Positions 38,612-48,380 of a stretch of DNA of 64,000 nucleotides are shown here, in pieces; positions within the stretch are counted from its first letter, which is position 1, and each line of letters begins with the position of its first letter. The stretch lies in the NCBI RefSeq assembly GCF_000019965.1, contig NC_010571.1, positions 124,001-188,000 on the forward strand, written 5' to 3'. Source of the DNA: Opitutus terrae PB90-1 (GTDB lineage: Bacteria > Verrucomicrobiota > Verrucomicrobiia > Opitutales > Opitutaceae). Below the pieces are notes generated by a model. It saw nothing but the letters and a program-made list of their open reading frames with translations, searched no databases and was not told the DNA's origin. The translations under genes were made by a program, and so were the position numbers.

Positions 38612-40711
38612 ATGAAAGATTACGCCGCTTCCGACCTGCGCAGTTTCGCTGTTGTCGGACACGCCTCCTCCGGGAAGACCATGCTCTGCGAAGCCATGCT
38701 GGCTTGTTCCGGCCGGATCGGCCGGATGGGCAGTATCGCGGCCGGCACGACGGTCTCCGACTATCATCCCAGCGAGAAGCAGCACCAGATTTCCGTGCAC
38801 GCCTCGCTGCTGAACACGGAGTGGCAGAACCGAAAGTTCAACCTCATCGACTGCCCCGGCTATGCGGACTTCATTAGTGAAGCCTTGAGCGCCTTGCGCG
38901 TCGGCGATTTCGCCCTGCTCGTGATCAACGCCGCCCACGGCATCGGCGTCGGCACCGACGCGATGTGGGCCAACGCCACGCTGCACGGGCTGCCGCGGAT
39001 GATTGTGATCAACGGGCTCGACAAGCCGAACGTGAATTTCGACCAGGTCCTGGCGGACTGCCGTGCGCACTTCGGCAAGAACGTCTTCCCGCTCTCGATC
39101 CCGCTCGATGCCGGCCCCGGTTTCAGCCGCGTGCTCGACGTGCCCCGCAGCGAGGTCACCACCTACAAGCCGGGCACCAACGGCGCCTACACGGAAATTG
39201 CCACCGATGGCGAGCTCGCCGAGCGCGTACACCAGCTGCACAAGGAATTGATCGAGTATGTCGCCGAGTCCGACGACGCGCTGATGGAAAAGTTTTTCGA
39301 ACAAGGCGTGCTCGCGGAGGAGGAGATGCGCGCCGGTCTGCACAAGGCCATCCAGAACCAGGTCTTCGTGCCCGTGTTCGCCGTCTCCGCCGAAACCAAC
39401 GTCGGCGTGGCGCGGCTCATGGACTTCATCGCCAAATACGGTTCGTCGCCGCTCGATCGTTCGCAGGTCGATGCGCTCGACGCGAAAGGCGCGCACGTCA
39501 CTGTCCCCCTCTCGCACGCCGAGCCCGTCGTCTACATCTTCAAGACGATGAACGAGCCCGGCGTGGGTGAGCTCTCGTTGTTCCGCGTTTACTCCGGCAC
39601 CGTCACAAGCGGTGCCGAACTGTTTAATTCGAGTCGCAATGTCACCGAGCGGCTGGGGCAGATCTACGTGCTCAACGGCCACGAGCGCACGCCCACGCAG
39701 AAACTGGGGGCCGGCGACATCGGTGCAGTCGTGAAGCTGCGCGATACGCATACCGACGACACGCTGTGCAGTCCGCGTTTCCAAGTGATCCTGCCCAAGG
39801 TGCAATTCCCGAAGCCGAACATTCACGGCGCGCTCCGGCTCAGGGCGAAGGGCGATGAGGACAAGCTTGCCGTGGGCCTTTCCACGCTGCACTCGGAAGA
39901 TCCGACGTTCCACTACCGCGTCGACGACGAGCTGCACCAGACGATCCTCTCCGGTCAGGGCGAGATTCATCTGCAGGTCATCTGTGAGCGGCTGCTGCGC
40001 CGGTTCGGCGTGAACGTCGAGCTGATCGAGCCGGGCATCCCGTATCGCGAGACGATCCGCGGGCGGGGCGAATCCCGCTACCGGCACAAGAAGCAAACCG
40101 GCGGCGCAGGTCAGTTCGCCGAGGTGTGGCTCCGGATCGAACCGGGCCCGCGCGACAGCGGCGTCGATTTCAAGCAGTCGCTCGTGGGCACGAACGTCGA
40201 TCGCGTATTCGTTCCCTCAGTCGAAAAAGGCGTGAAGACTGCCTGCATCGAAGGCGTCCGTGCGGGCTTCCGCGTCACCGACGTGAAGATCGATTTCTTC
40301 GACGGCAAGATGCACCCGGTCGACTCGAAGGATATTGCCTTCCAAGTCGCTGGGTACCACGCGTTCAAGGAAGCCTTCCAAGCGTCGCAGCCGTGCATGC
40401 TTGAGCCGATCTACAAGGTGTCGATTATGGTGCCTGAAGAATACATGGGTGCCATCATGGGCGATCTCTCGTCCCGCCGGGGCCAAATCCAGGGTGTCGA
40501 CAGCGACGGTCAGTTCCAAATCGTGCGCGCCGAAGTGCCGCAGAAGGAGCTGCATCACTACAGCACTGTGGTGCGCTCGCTCACCAGCGGCCGCGGCCGG
40601 CACGACGAGGCCTTCAGCCACTACGCCGAACTCCCGGCTGAGCAGGAGGCCAAGCTACTGGCCGAGGCCAAGGCCAAACGCGATGCCGCCCATGGCGTAG
40701 TGACCAAGTAG
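38612..40711 (+). CDS. EF-G-like translational GTPase paralogue, 699 aa
   Basis: The five EF-G domains are in order: G domain, domain II (VYIFKTMNEPGVGELSLFRVY), III, IV (KKQTGGAGQFAEVWLRIEPG) and V (MVPEEYMGAIMGDLSSRRGQI). The GTP motifs are altered: P-loop GHASSGKT (16-23) instead of GHIDAGKT, QISV for the RGITI switch, and NGLD (134-137) where EF-G has NKxD; DCPG (80-83) is kept. This is the EF-G2-type paralogue pattern, probably not the housekeeping elongation factor (fusA, not seen here). It could be a recycling or stress-specific factor, or have weak GTPase activity. Confidence 0.85.
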   Translation: MKDYAASDLRSFAVVGHASSGKTMLCEAMLACSGRIGRMGSIAAGTTVSDYHPSEKQHQISVHASLLNTEWQNRKFNLIDCPGYADFISEALSALRVGDFALLVINAAHGIGVGTDAMWANATLHGLPRMIVINGLDKPNVNFDQVLADCRAHFGKNVFPLSIPLDAGPGFSRVLDVPRSEVTTYKPGTNGAYTEIATDGELAERVHQLHKELIEYVAESDDALMEKFFEQGVLAEEEMRAGLHKAIQNQVFVPVFAVSAETNVGVARLMDFIAKYGSSPLDRSQVDALDAKGAHVTVPLSHAEPVVYIFKTMNEPGVGELSLFRVYSGTVTSGAELFNSSRNVTERLGQIYVLNGHERTPTQKLGAGDIGAVVKLRDTHTDDTLCSPRFQVILPKVQFPKPNIHGALRLRAKGDEDKLAVGLSTLHSEDPTFHYRVDDELHQTILSGQGEIHLQVICERLLRRFGVNVELIEPGIPYRETIRGRGESRYRHKKQTGGAGQFAEVWLRIEPGPRDSGVDFKQSLVGTNVDRVFVPSVEKGVKTACIEGVRAGFRVTDVKIDFFDGKMHPVDSKDIAFQVAGYHAFKEAFQASQPCMLEPIYKVSIMVPEEYMGAIMGDLSSRRGQIQGVDSDGQFQIVRAEVPQKELHHYSTVVRSLTSGRGRHDEAFSHYAELPAEQEAKLLAEAKAKRDAAHGVVTK

Positions 40712-40853
40712 CCCGCGCCACCGGGCGCGATCGGCCCGGACCCTTTTCCCCGTTCTTTCCAACCTCCTTCGCCTCCCAGCCCGCTGGTTGTTTCCCCGTG
40801 TTCCCACGCGGCGAAGGATCCCTTCCGTCCGAATCCTCAAACCCCATCTCACG

Positions 40854-41084
40854 ATGCTGCAGACTTGGACCATTGAAATCACCGAACCCCACAGCGGCGA
40901 ACTTGGCGAAGCGATCCTTCACGAGGACCACCTGTTCGCCATGGAGGAGTACACGTACGAAGCCGGTCACAAAATGGAAGTAGCGGTGCACGACACGCAC
41001 GACGACCACTGGCACATCTTCACGGATTTCGACTCGGGACATCGGTTCAAGATTCCGCCGACCAAGTATCGACGGCTGGGGTGA
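40854..41084 (+). CDS. Small hypothetical protein, 76 aa
   Basis: A soluble, acidic, His-rich small protein (MLQTWTIEITEPHSGELGEA, then HDTHDDHWHIFTDFD). The His/Asp cluster HDTHDDHWH could bind a metal, but I know no family for it. It starts at the ATG at 40854; the longer frame to 40788 has a Pro/Arg-rich translation without support. A hairpin with a perfect 10-bp stem follows 10 bp after the stop. Confidence 0.6.
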   Translation: MLQTWTIEITEPHSGELGEAILHEDHLFAMEEYTYEAGHKMEVAVHDTHDDHWHIFTDFDSGHRFKIPPTKYRRLG

Positions 41085-41094
41085 CATAACACCA

Positions 41095-41181
41095 GGCCGG
41101 GCAGACTGACTCCACTGCCCGGCCGAGTGCATGGGTCACGCTGTCATCAGCTTCGTCCTCTCGCGCAGAGGCCGAAGCTGA
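41095..41181. repeat. Two strong hairpins after the small gene
   Basis: GGCCGGGCAG/CTGCCCGGCC (41095-41104 with 41115-41124) is perfect, with a 10-nt loop. TCAGCTTCGTCCTCT pairs with AGAGGCCGAAGCTGA (41147-41161 with 41167-41181) with one mismatch and a 5-nt loop. Neither has a T-tract. They could stabilise mRNA ends or belong to a REP-like element. Confidence 0.55.
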
Positions 41182-41375
41182 TCACAAGCGCATTGCTGCC
41201 CGCGGGTGGAGCCCGCGCCCCGGGCGGGTTGGATCGGCATCGCACATCAACGCCGCGGTCGCTGATGTGACGCGATGTGCCCATGCGCCCTCGCAACTTT
41301 CGGTAGGGCCTCGCGTCTACCCGTCACCACCGCCAGCCCGGCGGCGGGTCTGCACGCGTTGAGCCCCCCCCACCC

Positions 41376-42509
41376 ATGCGCCACTTCTGCTCCCTTCTGC
41401 TCGCTTTCACCTTGACCGCGAGCCTCGCGTTGGCCGCCGACCGCACGCCCCTGGCGATCGGTTCTGATTTGCCGGACTTCAAGCTGCGCGGCGTCGATGA
41501 CCGCGACTACACGCCCCGGGACTTCGCCGATGCGAAGGTGCTCGTGGTCATCTTCACCTCCAACCATTGCCCCACCGCCCAGCTTTACGAACACCGGATC
41601 AAGCAAATCGTCGACGACTACCGGCCGCGCAACGTCGCGTTCGTGGCGATCAATCCGAACCACGCCGACGCCGTTCGGCTCGACGAGATGGCTTGGACCG
41701 ATCTCGACGACACTCACGAAGCGATGAAAATCCGTGCGCGGGATCACGCGTTCAATTTCCCGTATCTGGACGACGGCGAGACCCAGGCGGTCGCCGAGAA
41801 ATTTGGCGCGGTGGCGACGCCGCACGTGTTCATTTTCGATCAGGCGCGCAAGCTGCGCTTCCAAGGCCGGGTCGACGATTCGGAACGCGAAGGGCTGGTG
41901 AAGCAGCGCACCACGCGCGACGCGATCGACGCGCTGCTCGCCGACCGCGAGCCCTCGGTGAAGACGACCAAAGTCTTCGGCTGCTCGATCAAATGGAAGG
42001 AGAAGGCCGAGGACAATCGGCGCTGGCGCGAGAAGGTGGCCAAGGAGCCCGTCGAACTCACGCGCGCGGACGCCGCCGCGCTGCGCGAGCTCCGCGCCAA
42101 CAAGGGCACGGGCAAGGTTCGGATGATCAACGTCTGGGCGACGTGGTGCGGCCCGTGCGTGTCCGAGTTCCCCGAACTCGTGGAGCACAACCTGCGATTT
42201 CGCAGTCGCGAGTTCGAGTTGGTCACGCTCGCCGCCGAGTTTCCCGATATCGAGCCGAAGGTGCTGAAGTTTCTCCAGAAGCAGCAAGCCTCGACGCGCA
42301 ATCTGATCTTCGGCACCACGGACAAATACGCGCTGATGGAAGCGCTCGACCCAGAATGGAACGGCGCGCTGCCGCACACGCTCCTCATCGATCCCGAAGG
42401 CAAGGTCATCTACCGCGAGACGGGCGCGATCGATTTTCTCGCGCTGCGGCGCACGCTGCTGAAAGCGCTCGACGCGATCTCGCCCTGGCCAGCCACCGGC
42501 GGCCAGTGA
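41376..42509 (+). CDS. Exported protein with two thioredoxin-like domains, 377 aa
   Basis: A signal peptide (residues 1-20) is followed by a first AhpC/TSA-type domain (about 25-190) with a single Cys in TSNHCPTAQL (Cys65, peroxiredoxin-like spacing) and a second, TlpA-like domain (about 225-370) with the redox motif ATWCGPC (WCGPC 257-261). The two could work as a periplasmic peroxidase/reductase pair in one chain or as a disulfide relay. The substrate is unknown. A 103-bp TIR-type repeat starts three bases after the stop. No cytochrome c genes are close. Confidence 0.85.
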   Translation: MRHFCSLLLAFTLTASLALAADRTPLAIGSDLPDFKLRGVDDRDYTPRDFADAKVLVVIFTSNHCPTAQLYEHRIKQIVDDYRPRNVAFVAINPNHADAVRLDEMAWTDLDDTHEAMKIRARDHAFNFPYLDDGETQAVAEKFGAVATPHVFIFDQARKLRFQGRVDDSEREGLVKQRTTRDAIDALLADREPSVKTTKVFGCSIKWKEKAEDNRRWREKVAKEPVELTRADAAALRELRANKGTGKVRMINVWATWCGPCVSEFPELVEHNLRFRSREFELVTLAAEFPDIEPKVLKFLQKQQASTRNLIFGTTDKYALMEALDPEWNGALPHTLLIDPEGKVIYRETGAIDFLALRRTLLKALDAISPWPATGGQ

Positions 42510-42511
42510 GT

Positions 42512-42614
42512 TGTAGGGCGGGGGCGCCCGACCCCGCCGCGGTTTCGCTCGTAGCGCCGCCTACCAGACCGCGTCGCCCACCGAACCGGCTGGGTCAGGA
42601 AACCTCGCCCTACA
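42512..42614. repeat. 103-bp palindromic element with terminal inverted repeats
   Basis: The ends TGTAGGGCGGGG (42512-42523) and CCTCGCCCTACA (42603-42614) are inverted repeats with one mismatch. It is GC-rich, non-coding, with inner GTAGCGCCGCCTAC. It sits between the thioredoxin-like and the DUF5060-GH5 genes. Different sequence from the other two element families in this window. Confidence 0.65.
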
Positions 42615-42680
42615 TCACGGCGGCTGCGCCGAACTTTCCTTTCGCGAGAACGTCAGGCATGGGTCATCGTTTCGCACCCC

Positions 42681-44930
42681 ATGAGCCTCTTCCGCCATCT
42701 CGTTTGCACGGTCGCTGCCGGCGTCTTTGCCTGGACTGCGCCGCTCCACGCCGCGACGCAGATCATCCCGCTCGGCGCTGCGCATGCCTGGGAAGGAGCC
42801 GAATTCCGGATCGCTGGGGCGCCTGTCGCCGAAAACAACTTCGACCCTGACCAGATCCGACTCGACGCCATCTTCACCGGGCCTTCCGGCGAGACACGTT
42901 CTGTCGCAGCCTTCTGGTATCAGGACTACACTCGCAAGCTGCAGAACGAGGCCGAGGTCCTGACGCCACAGGGCACGCCTGAATGGCGGCTGCGCTACAC
43001 GCCGACGGAAGCCGGCGAGCATCGCGTCACGCTCCACGTGGAAACCGCCGGCGCCGCGTCGCAGCTGGCGGAATTCCGCTTCAATGTCGTACCGGCTGCG
43101 ACGAACTCGCCGCATGGGTGGGTCCGGATCGCTGCCGACCAACGCACTTTCGCCACGACCGATGGCCGATCGGTGCGGTTGGTCGGCGAGAACGTCTGCT
43201 GGCCGGGAGCGCGCGGGCTCACCAACTACGAGGATTGGTTCGATGCCATGCAGCGGTCGGGCCAGAACTTCGCCCGACTCTGGATGGCTCCCTGGTGGGC
43301 GGGCCTCGAGCACAACAAGGGCACACTGAATCACTACCCGCTCGATGCAGCCTGGCAGCTCGACCAGATCTTCGCCCTCGCCGAAACCCGCGGACTCTAC
43401 CTGCTGCTCTGTTTCGATCATCACGGGATGTATATGGCGAACGACCCGGCGTGGGGCGGTTCAAACAATTTTTGGATCCTGGCCAATCCCTACGCGCACG
43501 AAAACGGCGGACCGTGTGTCAGCCCGAACGCATTTTTCACCGATCCGCAGGCACGGGCGCTCTATCAGAAGCGGCTGCGTTATCTGATCGCCCGCTACGG
43601 CGGCAGCCCGCGCCTGCTCGCCTGGCAGTTTTTCAATGAGATCGACAATGCCTACATCCCCCGCAGCGACCTCGTGCACGCTGACGTGGTCGCGTGGCAT
43701 CGCGACATGGCCCGCTGGCTCCGCGCGCACGATCCATACCAGCACTTGATCACCACGAGCCTGACCGGGGGCAGTGATCGCCCGGAGATGTGGCAGCTGC
43801 CGGAGATGGAGTTTTCCATGTATCACTCCTACTGGGATCCGGCGCCCGCCCGCAAAGCCGCCGTGCTCGCGGAGGATTTTCACCACCGCTACGGAAAACC
43901 GGTCATGATCGGCGAATTTGGCGTGAGCGGTGCCAACTGGGCGCGACCGATGGACCCGCACCTACGCGGATTTCGCCAAGGCCTCTGGGGCGGCGCGCTC
44001 GGCGGCTCCGTCGGCACCGCCATGACGTGGTGGTGGGAAGACGTGCACGCCGACCGCGTCTACTCGCTCTACGCAGCGCTTCACCAGATTCTCGCGCATG
44101 CCGGCTGGGACCAAGGTCGCTGGCGGCCGCTCGCCATCGCGACTGCGGGCGTGCCACCGTTCGCACTCGGTGAACCGACCCCTGACCGCGCGACATTCAA
44201 TGCGCCGCTCGCGCTGAACACGTTTCGGCGGACTCTTCTTTCAGGCGAGGCGGCCATTGCTGATCCGCTCGCCGCCGAGCGCAGCTCCGAGTTTCTTTCG
44301 ACTTTCCTCCGCGGCCAGCGCCAGCCTGCCGAGCAGCGTCCGCTCCGCGTTCTCGCCTGGTTCGGCGAGAACGCCCGGTTGGTCCTGCGCGTCGACTCCG
44401 TGGCAAGCGAAGCCGAGCTCGTGGTCAGCATCGATGGCGAAGAGAAACTCCGTGAAAAACTCGGCGACCCATCGCCGCTGCCGCCCGGCCAGAGTCGCAA
44501 AATCGATCGCGAGTTCACACTCCCGGTGCCCGCCGGCCGGCATCAAGTCGAGATCGCAAACGCCGGCAGCGACTGGCTCAACCTCGAGTCGGCTCGGCTC
44601 GAAGGCGTGCGGCCGAGCGGGTTCTCCGGCGGCTGGAAACACGGCATCGAAGCGGTGGGCCTGCGGCAGGACGCGACGGCAGTCGTTTATCTCAACTCGC
44701 CGTGGGTCACCTTCCCCGCCGGCCAGCACCGCTATCAAGCTCCGTTGCTGCAGGGTGAGACGCTGACGCTCCACGACTGGCCGGCCGGGCGCTTCCGCGC
44801 CGAATGGTTCAGTCCCGAGACCGCCGCAAGCAAGGGTGTCACGGAAGCGACGACGGCAGACGGGCGGCTCGCCGTCCCGATTCCTGATTTCGACGACGAT
44901 CTGGCGGTGGTCATCACGCCGCTGCGCTGA
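42681..44930 (+). CDS. DUF5060-GH5-like glycoside hydrolase, secreted, 749 aa
   Basis: A signal peptide (about residues 1-25) is followed by an N-terminal DUF5060-type beta-sandwich (about 28-140; AHAWEGAEFRIAG, EWRLRYTPTEAGEHRVTL) and a clan GH-A barrel (about 145-480). The acid/base is Glu320 in QFFNEIDNAY and the nucleophile Glu412 in MIGEFGVSGAN. A C-terminal region (about 525-749) has two beta-sandwich modules (ARLVLRVDSVASEAELVVS, and a final AVVYLNSPWVTFPAG block). The position and module order resemble GH5-type mannanases/cellulases of Verrucomicrobia; the substrate is not readable. Start at the ATG at 42681. Confidence 0.8.
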   Translation: MSLFRHLVCTVAAGVFAWTAPLHAATQIIPLGAAHAWEGAEFRIAGAPVAENNFDPDQIRLDAIFTGPSGETRSVAAFWYQDYTRKLQNEAEVLTPQGTPEWRLRYTPTEAGEHRVTLHVETAGAASQLAEFRFNVVPAATNSPHGWVRIAADQRTFATTDGRSVRLVGENVCWPGARGLTNYEDWFDAMQRSGQNFARLWMAPWWAGLEHNKGTLNHYPLDAAWQLDQIFALAETRGLYLLLCFDHHGMYMANDPAWGGSNNFWILANPYAHENGGPCVSPNAFFTDPQARALYQKRLRYLIARYGGSPRLLAWQFFNEIDNAYIPRSDLVHADVVAWHRDMARWLRAHDPYQHLITTSLTGGSDRPEMWQLPEMEFSMYHSYWDPAPARKAAVLAEDFHHRYGKPVMIGEFGVSGANWARPMDPHLRGFRQGLWGGALGGSVGTAMTWWWEDVHADRVYSLYAALHQILAHAGWDQGRWRPLAIATAGVPPFALGEPTPDRATFNAPLALNTFRRTLLSGEAAIADPLAAERSSEFLSTFLRGQRQPAEQRPLRVLAWFGENARLVLRVDSVASEAELVVSIDGEEKLREKLGDPSPLPPGQSRKIDREFTLPVPAGRHQVEIANAGSDWLNLESARLEGVRPSGFSGGWKHGIEAVGLRQDATAVVYLNSPWVTFPAGQHRYQAPLLQGETLTLHDWPAGRFRAEWFSPETAASKGVTEATTADGRLAVPIPDFDDDLAVVITPLR

Positions 44931-44989
44931 GAAGCGCTAACTCGCGCGGCAACCTAATAAACCCGTCCCCAGCCCGTTGTGGTAGATGA

Positions 44990-45316
44990 ATGAAGCCTTT
45001 GCTCCTGTGCGCCTGCTGCACGCTCTGCTCCGCCTTCGCGGCGCCCAGCCCGGCGCCGTTTTCTGAAACGAGGATCGATGCTCCCGCCTTATCACTGCTC
45101 GACAGCGCACGGGAGCGATTGCCCGCGGTGCTTCCAGATGTCCGCCCGGTCCCGCGCTGGAATTCGACGACGAACCGCGCGCCGCGGCTCACGTCGCAGA
45201 TGCCAGTGATTCCTCCGCCCCGCGGGCCGGACTACAAGCTGCGCATCGCCCACCCTGATGAGTCCGTCGACTACAAGATACTGATCAAGCGTCCCGCCTT
45301 GGAACGCGCGAGGTAG
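44990..45316 (+). CDS. Secreted small hypothetical protein, 108 aa
   Basis: An N-terminal signal peptide (MKPLLLCACCTLCSAFAAPS, with several Cys) is followed by a Pro/Arg-rich, probably unstructured body ending DYKILIKRPALERAR. No known family is recognised. It follows the DUF5060-GH5 gene by 59 bp and may be cotranscribed. It could be a spurious call with a real signal-like start, but the codon use and start context look authentic. Confidence 0.5.
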   Translation: MKPLLLCACCTLCSAFAAPSPAPFSETRIDAPALSLLDSARERLPAVLPDVRPVPRWNSTTNRAPRLTSQMPVIPPPRGPDYKLRIAHPDESVDYKILIKRPALERAR

Positions 45317-45387
45317 CGCGGCACGCGTGCTGCGGTTTGTGCTGCCCCGGTACGCAGCTTCGGTGTAGGAGTTGCGTGTCAGCCACC

Positions 45388-45885
45388 ATGTCGCCCACCC
45401 TCACGATCCGCGAAGCCAGCGAGTCCGATTTGCCAGCGGTGCTCGCGCTCTACGGCCATCCCGAAATCGACGGCCCCGCGCTGCGGCCGGTTGGGGAGGC
45501 GCGCGAAATCTACCGGCGTTTTCAGAGTTACCCCAACTACCACCTCTTCGTCGCGTCGATCGGGCAGGACATTGTGGGCACGTTCACGCTGCTGATCATC
45601 GACAACCTGGCCCACGCGGGCGCGCGCTCGGGACTCGTCGAAGACGTGGTCGTGTCCAGTGCGCATCAGTATCAAGGGATCGGAAAGCAGATGATGCGGT
45701 TCGCGCTCGAACGATGTCGCGAGGCAGGCTGCTACAAGCTGGCGCTCTCCAGCAATCTGAAGCGCACCGCTGCGCACCAGTTCTACGAATCACTCGGATT
45801 CGAGAAACACGGCCACAGCTTCGTCGTGCCCGTGGACGCCGGCGCAGTGGCATCGCGGAGTTCCGCGGAGCGGCGCGACGGCTAA
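45388..45885 (+). CDS. GNAT family N-acetyltransferase, 165 aa
   Basis: The GNAT fold is clear: TIREASESDLPAVLALYGHP, the substrate segment, the acetyl-CoA loop VVVSSAHQYQGIGKQMMRFA (the Q/RxxGxG/A motif is QYQGIGK), and the final AAHQFYESLGFEKHG. The acceptor is unknown. A charged tail follows residue 150. It is cytoplasmic. The ATG at 45388 is chosen because it directly precedes the first strand; the TTG or ATG further upstream is unsupported. It is convergent with the chemoreceptor at 45957. Confidence 0.85.
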   Translation: MSPTLTIREASESDLPAVLALYGHPEIDGPALRPVGEAREIYRRFQSYPNYHLFVASIGQDIVGTFTLLIIDNLAHAGARSGLVEDVVVSSAHQYQGIGKQMMRFALERCREAGCYKLALSSNLKRTAAHQFYESLGFEKHGHSFVVPVDAGAVASRSSAERRDG

Positions 45886-45956
45886 CGTGCTTTCAAAAGG
45901 TCGGCGCAGAGCGGCCGCCGGCCGGGCTACAGTGGCCGCGTCGTTGCCTAACCGCT

Positions 45957-47531
45957 TTAGGAGCGTCCGCTCCAGCCGTCGCCGTTTCGCGCCGACGCGC
46001 TGGCTAACTCTTCCTGAGGTCGATGCGACGGTGATTGCCGGGATGCGAACTCGGCCGATGGATGGGAGGACGGTTGCGCCTCCGCCGCGGAGGTGTGCAC
46101 ACCTTCGCCCAGCAGCAACGACAACTCCGTCCGCAGCCGGCGCATCTGCTCGTCCAACGCCTCTGCGGCCGATGCCGTTTGCTCCGCCGTCGCGGCGTTG
46201 TCCTGCGTCAGCCGATCGATCCGGGACGTGGACGCGACGGCCTGGCCCAGCCCCGTCGCCTGCTCGTCCGACCCGGCGGCAATCTGCGCGATCAACTCAT
46301 CCGTGCGCCGCGTATTCCCGATCAGTTCGTGCAACGAGCAGGCCACGCGATTCGCGATCTCGCCACCCCGCGCGCTCTTGGCCGTCGCATCTTCGATCAG
46401 CTGCGCCGTTTCGCGGGCCGCCTGCGCCGAACGTTGCGCGAGGCTGCGGACTTCTTCAGCCACCACGGCGAATCCCGCGCCGGCCTCGCCCGCGCGCGCC
46501 GCTTCGACGGCCGCGTTGAGCGCGAGGATGTTCGTTTGAAAGGCAATCTGGTCGATCGATTTGACGATCTTCGCGATGTTCCCGCTGGCCGTTCCGATTT
46601 CCTGCATCGCAGCCTGCATTTCGGCCGCCTCACCGGCACTGGTGTCCGCGGACTTCCGACTCGCACTGGAAATTTCGCGCGCCGTGGCCGCATGCTTGGC
46701 GTTCTGCTTCACCGCCGCATTCACTTCGGTGAGCACGGCCGCGCTCTCTTCCGCGGCGGCCGCCTGTTCGCTTGAAGATTTCGCCGCGCTTTGACTTGAG
46801 GTGGCCACCTGCTCCGCCGCGGCGGCGATTTCCAGCGTGCCATCCCACATGCGTTGCGCGACCCCGCGAACGTGCCGGGTCACAGCGAGACTCGTCAGCC
46901 AGCCGAACGCGCCGCCGAGCGCGACGCCGACGATGGTGCCAACCGACATCAGCAGATTCAGCACCCGGCCGCGCCGCTCGAGTCGCTGGATTTCGCGCTG
47001 GGTGATTTCATCGCTTTGCCCGATCACCGTCGCCGTCAGCGCCTCCAGTTCCTCCGCGAACCGGCGGTCGGCGCCGCTCACCGCCGCGTCCACTTTCCGC
47101 GCGGAGGCCGGCTCGCTCCGATCGAAAGCCTGCAACGCCGTGCGGTAGCTGGCGCCGAGTTCCGCATGCGCACGGCGCGCAGATTCGAACCGGCCGCGAT
47201 CCAGCTGGAGCTCACTCGCGCGGGCCGAGAGTTCCGCCAGCGCGTTTTGAGTAGCCTGCTCGCTGCGCTGAAATCCGCTGAAATGTTTTTCGAACGCCGC
47301 CGTGTCATGCCCGCGCAGCAGCACGTCTTTCCATTCCTGCACCTGCACCTTGAAGGCCACCTGTGCGTTGCTCCCGAGGTCGGCCAGACTCCGCGCCGAC
47401 TGCCCGGCCGCCAGCAACGCCTCGGCGGACCGAGTCGCGTCGCGGTGCGCGAAGAGCCCGATGGCTCCACCCACCAGCGGGATGGCCGCGACGATGCCGA
47501 AGCTGAAAACGAGTTTGGTCCGTAGGTTCAT
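45957..47531 (-). CDS. Methyl-accepting chemotaxis protein, 524 aa
   Basis: The N-terminal helix ([21 protein letters not shown]) and a second ([20 protein letters not shown], about 195-220) flank a short four-helix periplasmic sensor (about 40-180). The signalling domain follows, with the hairpin [20 protein letters not shown] and [20 protein letters not shown]. The C-terminal tail is Ser/Arg/Gln-rich and lacks a CheR-binding pentapeptide. It is a smaller sibling of the receptor at 20349, with a different sensor domain. No chemotaxis kinase genes are nearby. Confidence 0.9.
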   Translation of the reverse strand: MNLRTKLVFSFGIVAAIPLVGGAIGLFAHRDATRSAEALLAAGQSARSLADLGSNAQVAFKVQVQEWKDVLLRGHDTAAFEKHFSGFQRSEQATQNALAELSARASELQLDRGRFESARRAHAELGASYRTALQAFDRSEPASARKVDAAVSGADRRFAEELEALTATVIGQSDEITQREIQRLERRGRVLNLLMSVGTIVGVALGGAFGWLTSLAVTRHVRGVAQRMWDGTLEIAAAAEQVATSSQSAAKSSSEQAAAAEESAAVLTEVNAAVKQNAKHAATAREISSASRKSADTSAGEAAEMQAAMQEIGTASGNIAKIVKSIDQIAFQTNILALNAAVEAARAGEAGAGFAVVAEEVRSLAQRSAQAARETAQLIEDATAKSARGGEIANRVACSLHELIGNTRRTDELIAQIAAGSDEQATGLGQAVASTSRIDRLTQDNAATAEQTASAAEALDEQMRRLRTELSLLLGEGVHTSAAEAQPSSHPSAEFASRQSPSHRPQEELASASARNGDGWSGRS

Positions 47532-47912
47532 CGATCGTCGTGCACAACAAACATGGGGGGGTGGTCTCGTCGTGATCGGCGCACCCCTGCATGCCTTGAG
47601 GCGTTAGAAGTCACCGAACTGCGGTATTCGGCTGGGTGATCTCCCCTAGGCGTTGAAGTAATGCCGGAATTCCACGCATTTGCGTGTGTTCCTCCTCTGC
47701 ACCGGCGCTCATCAATCGGCCGTGAGATTGATCCGCGTCAAATAGCGAGCGCGGTCGAACCGCAGAGTCTCCTACCCCTCTCCCCCCGCCAAGAACGATT
47801 CAACACGTTTGAACCCGCGACAAGAGCTGTCTCACTGCCAGCATGAAACCCGTCACTGGTGTCTCGTTATCCGCTCGGCATGGCCGGGGTTAACCCATAA
47901 CGGATTTCGCGG
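47532..47912. other. Divergent promoter region with small palindromes
   Basis: 381 bp between the leftward chemoreceptor and the rightward sixA. GGGTTAACCC (47887-47896) is a palindrome close to the sixA start, and TTCAA-CACGT-TTGAA is a second. Both could be operators. No gene is convincing here. Confidence 0.4.
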
Positions 47913-48380
47913 ATGCACCTTTTCCTCGTCCGACACGCCCACGCGCTGGAGGCACACGAAAATGGCGCGCGGCCATTGAGTCCGCGCGGTCGCGAGCAGG
48001 TGCGCGCATTGGCGGCATTTCTGAAGCGCACCCACGCGCTGCAGACGGCGGCGGATGTATGGCACAGCGGACTGGCGCGAGCCGAGGAAACCGCCGAGTT
48101 GCTGGTCAAGGAGCTCGGAATGCAAGCCACGGTGGTGGAGATCGACGGCCTGCGAGGAGACGATGATCCGGGCCTCGTCGCGGCGCATCTGCGCCATCGC
48201 CGCGCGCCGCTGCTGCTGGTGGGTCACGAACCCCATCTCGGGCTGCTGGCATCCCTGCTCGTCGCCGGCGAGGCGCGACCTTCGCGGTTCGTGCTGAAGA
48301 AATCCGGCATGATCGCACTGGAGCGGAACGAAGGCGTATGGCGGGTGCGGTGGCAGCTTTCGCCCGAACTGCTCGGTTAG
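47913..48380 (+). CDS. sixA: SixA-type phosphohistidine phosphatase, 155 aa
   Basis: This is a small histidine phosphatase with the catalytic LVRHAHA (Arg7-His8), RAEETAELL in the middle and the second conserved histidine in LLLVGHEPHLGLLAS. SixA removes phosphate from phosphohistidine in phosphorelay proteins or the nitrogen PTS in the cytoplasm. Length and motif order fit SixA. The start at 47913 is the only ATG directly before the first strand. Its TAG stop coincides with the start of the second copy of the TIR-bounded element (48378). Confidence 0.85.
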   Translation: MHLFLVRHAHALEAHENGARPLSPRGREQVRALAAFLKRTHALQTAADVWHSGLARAEETAELLVKELGMQATVVEIDGLRGDDDPGLVAAHLRHRRAPLLLVGHEPHLGLLASLLVAGEARPSRFVLKKSGMIALERNEGVWRVRWQLSPELLG

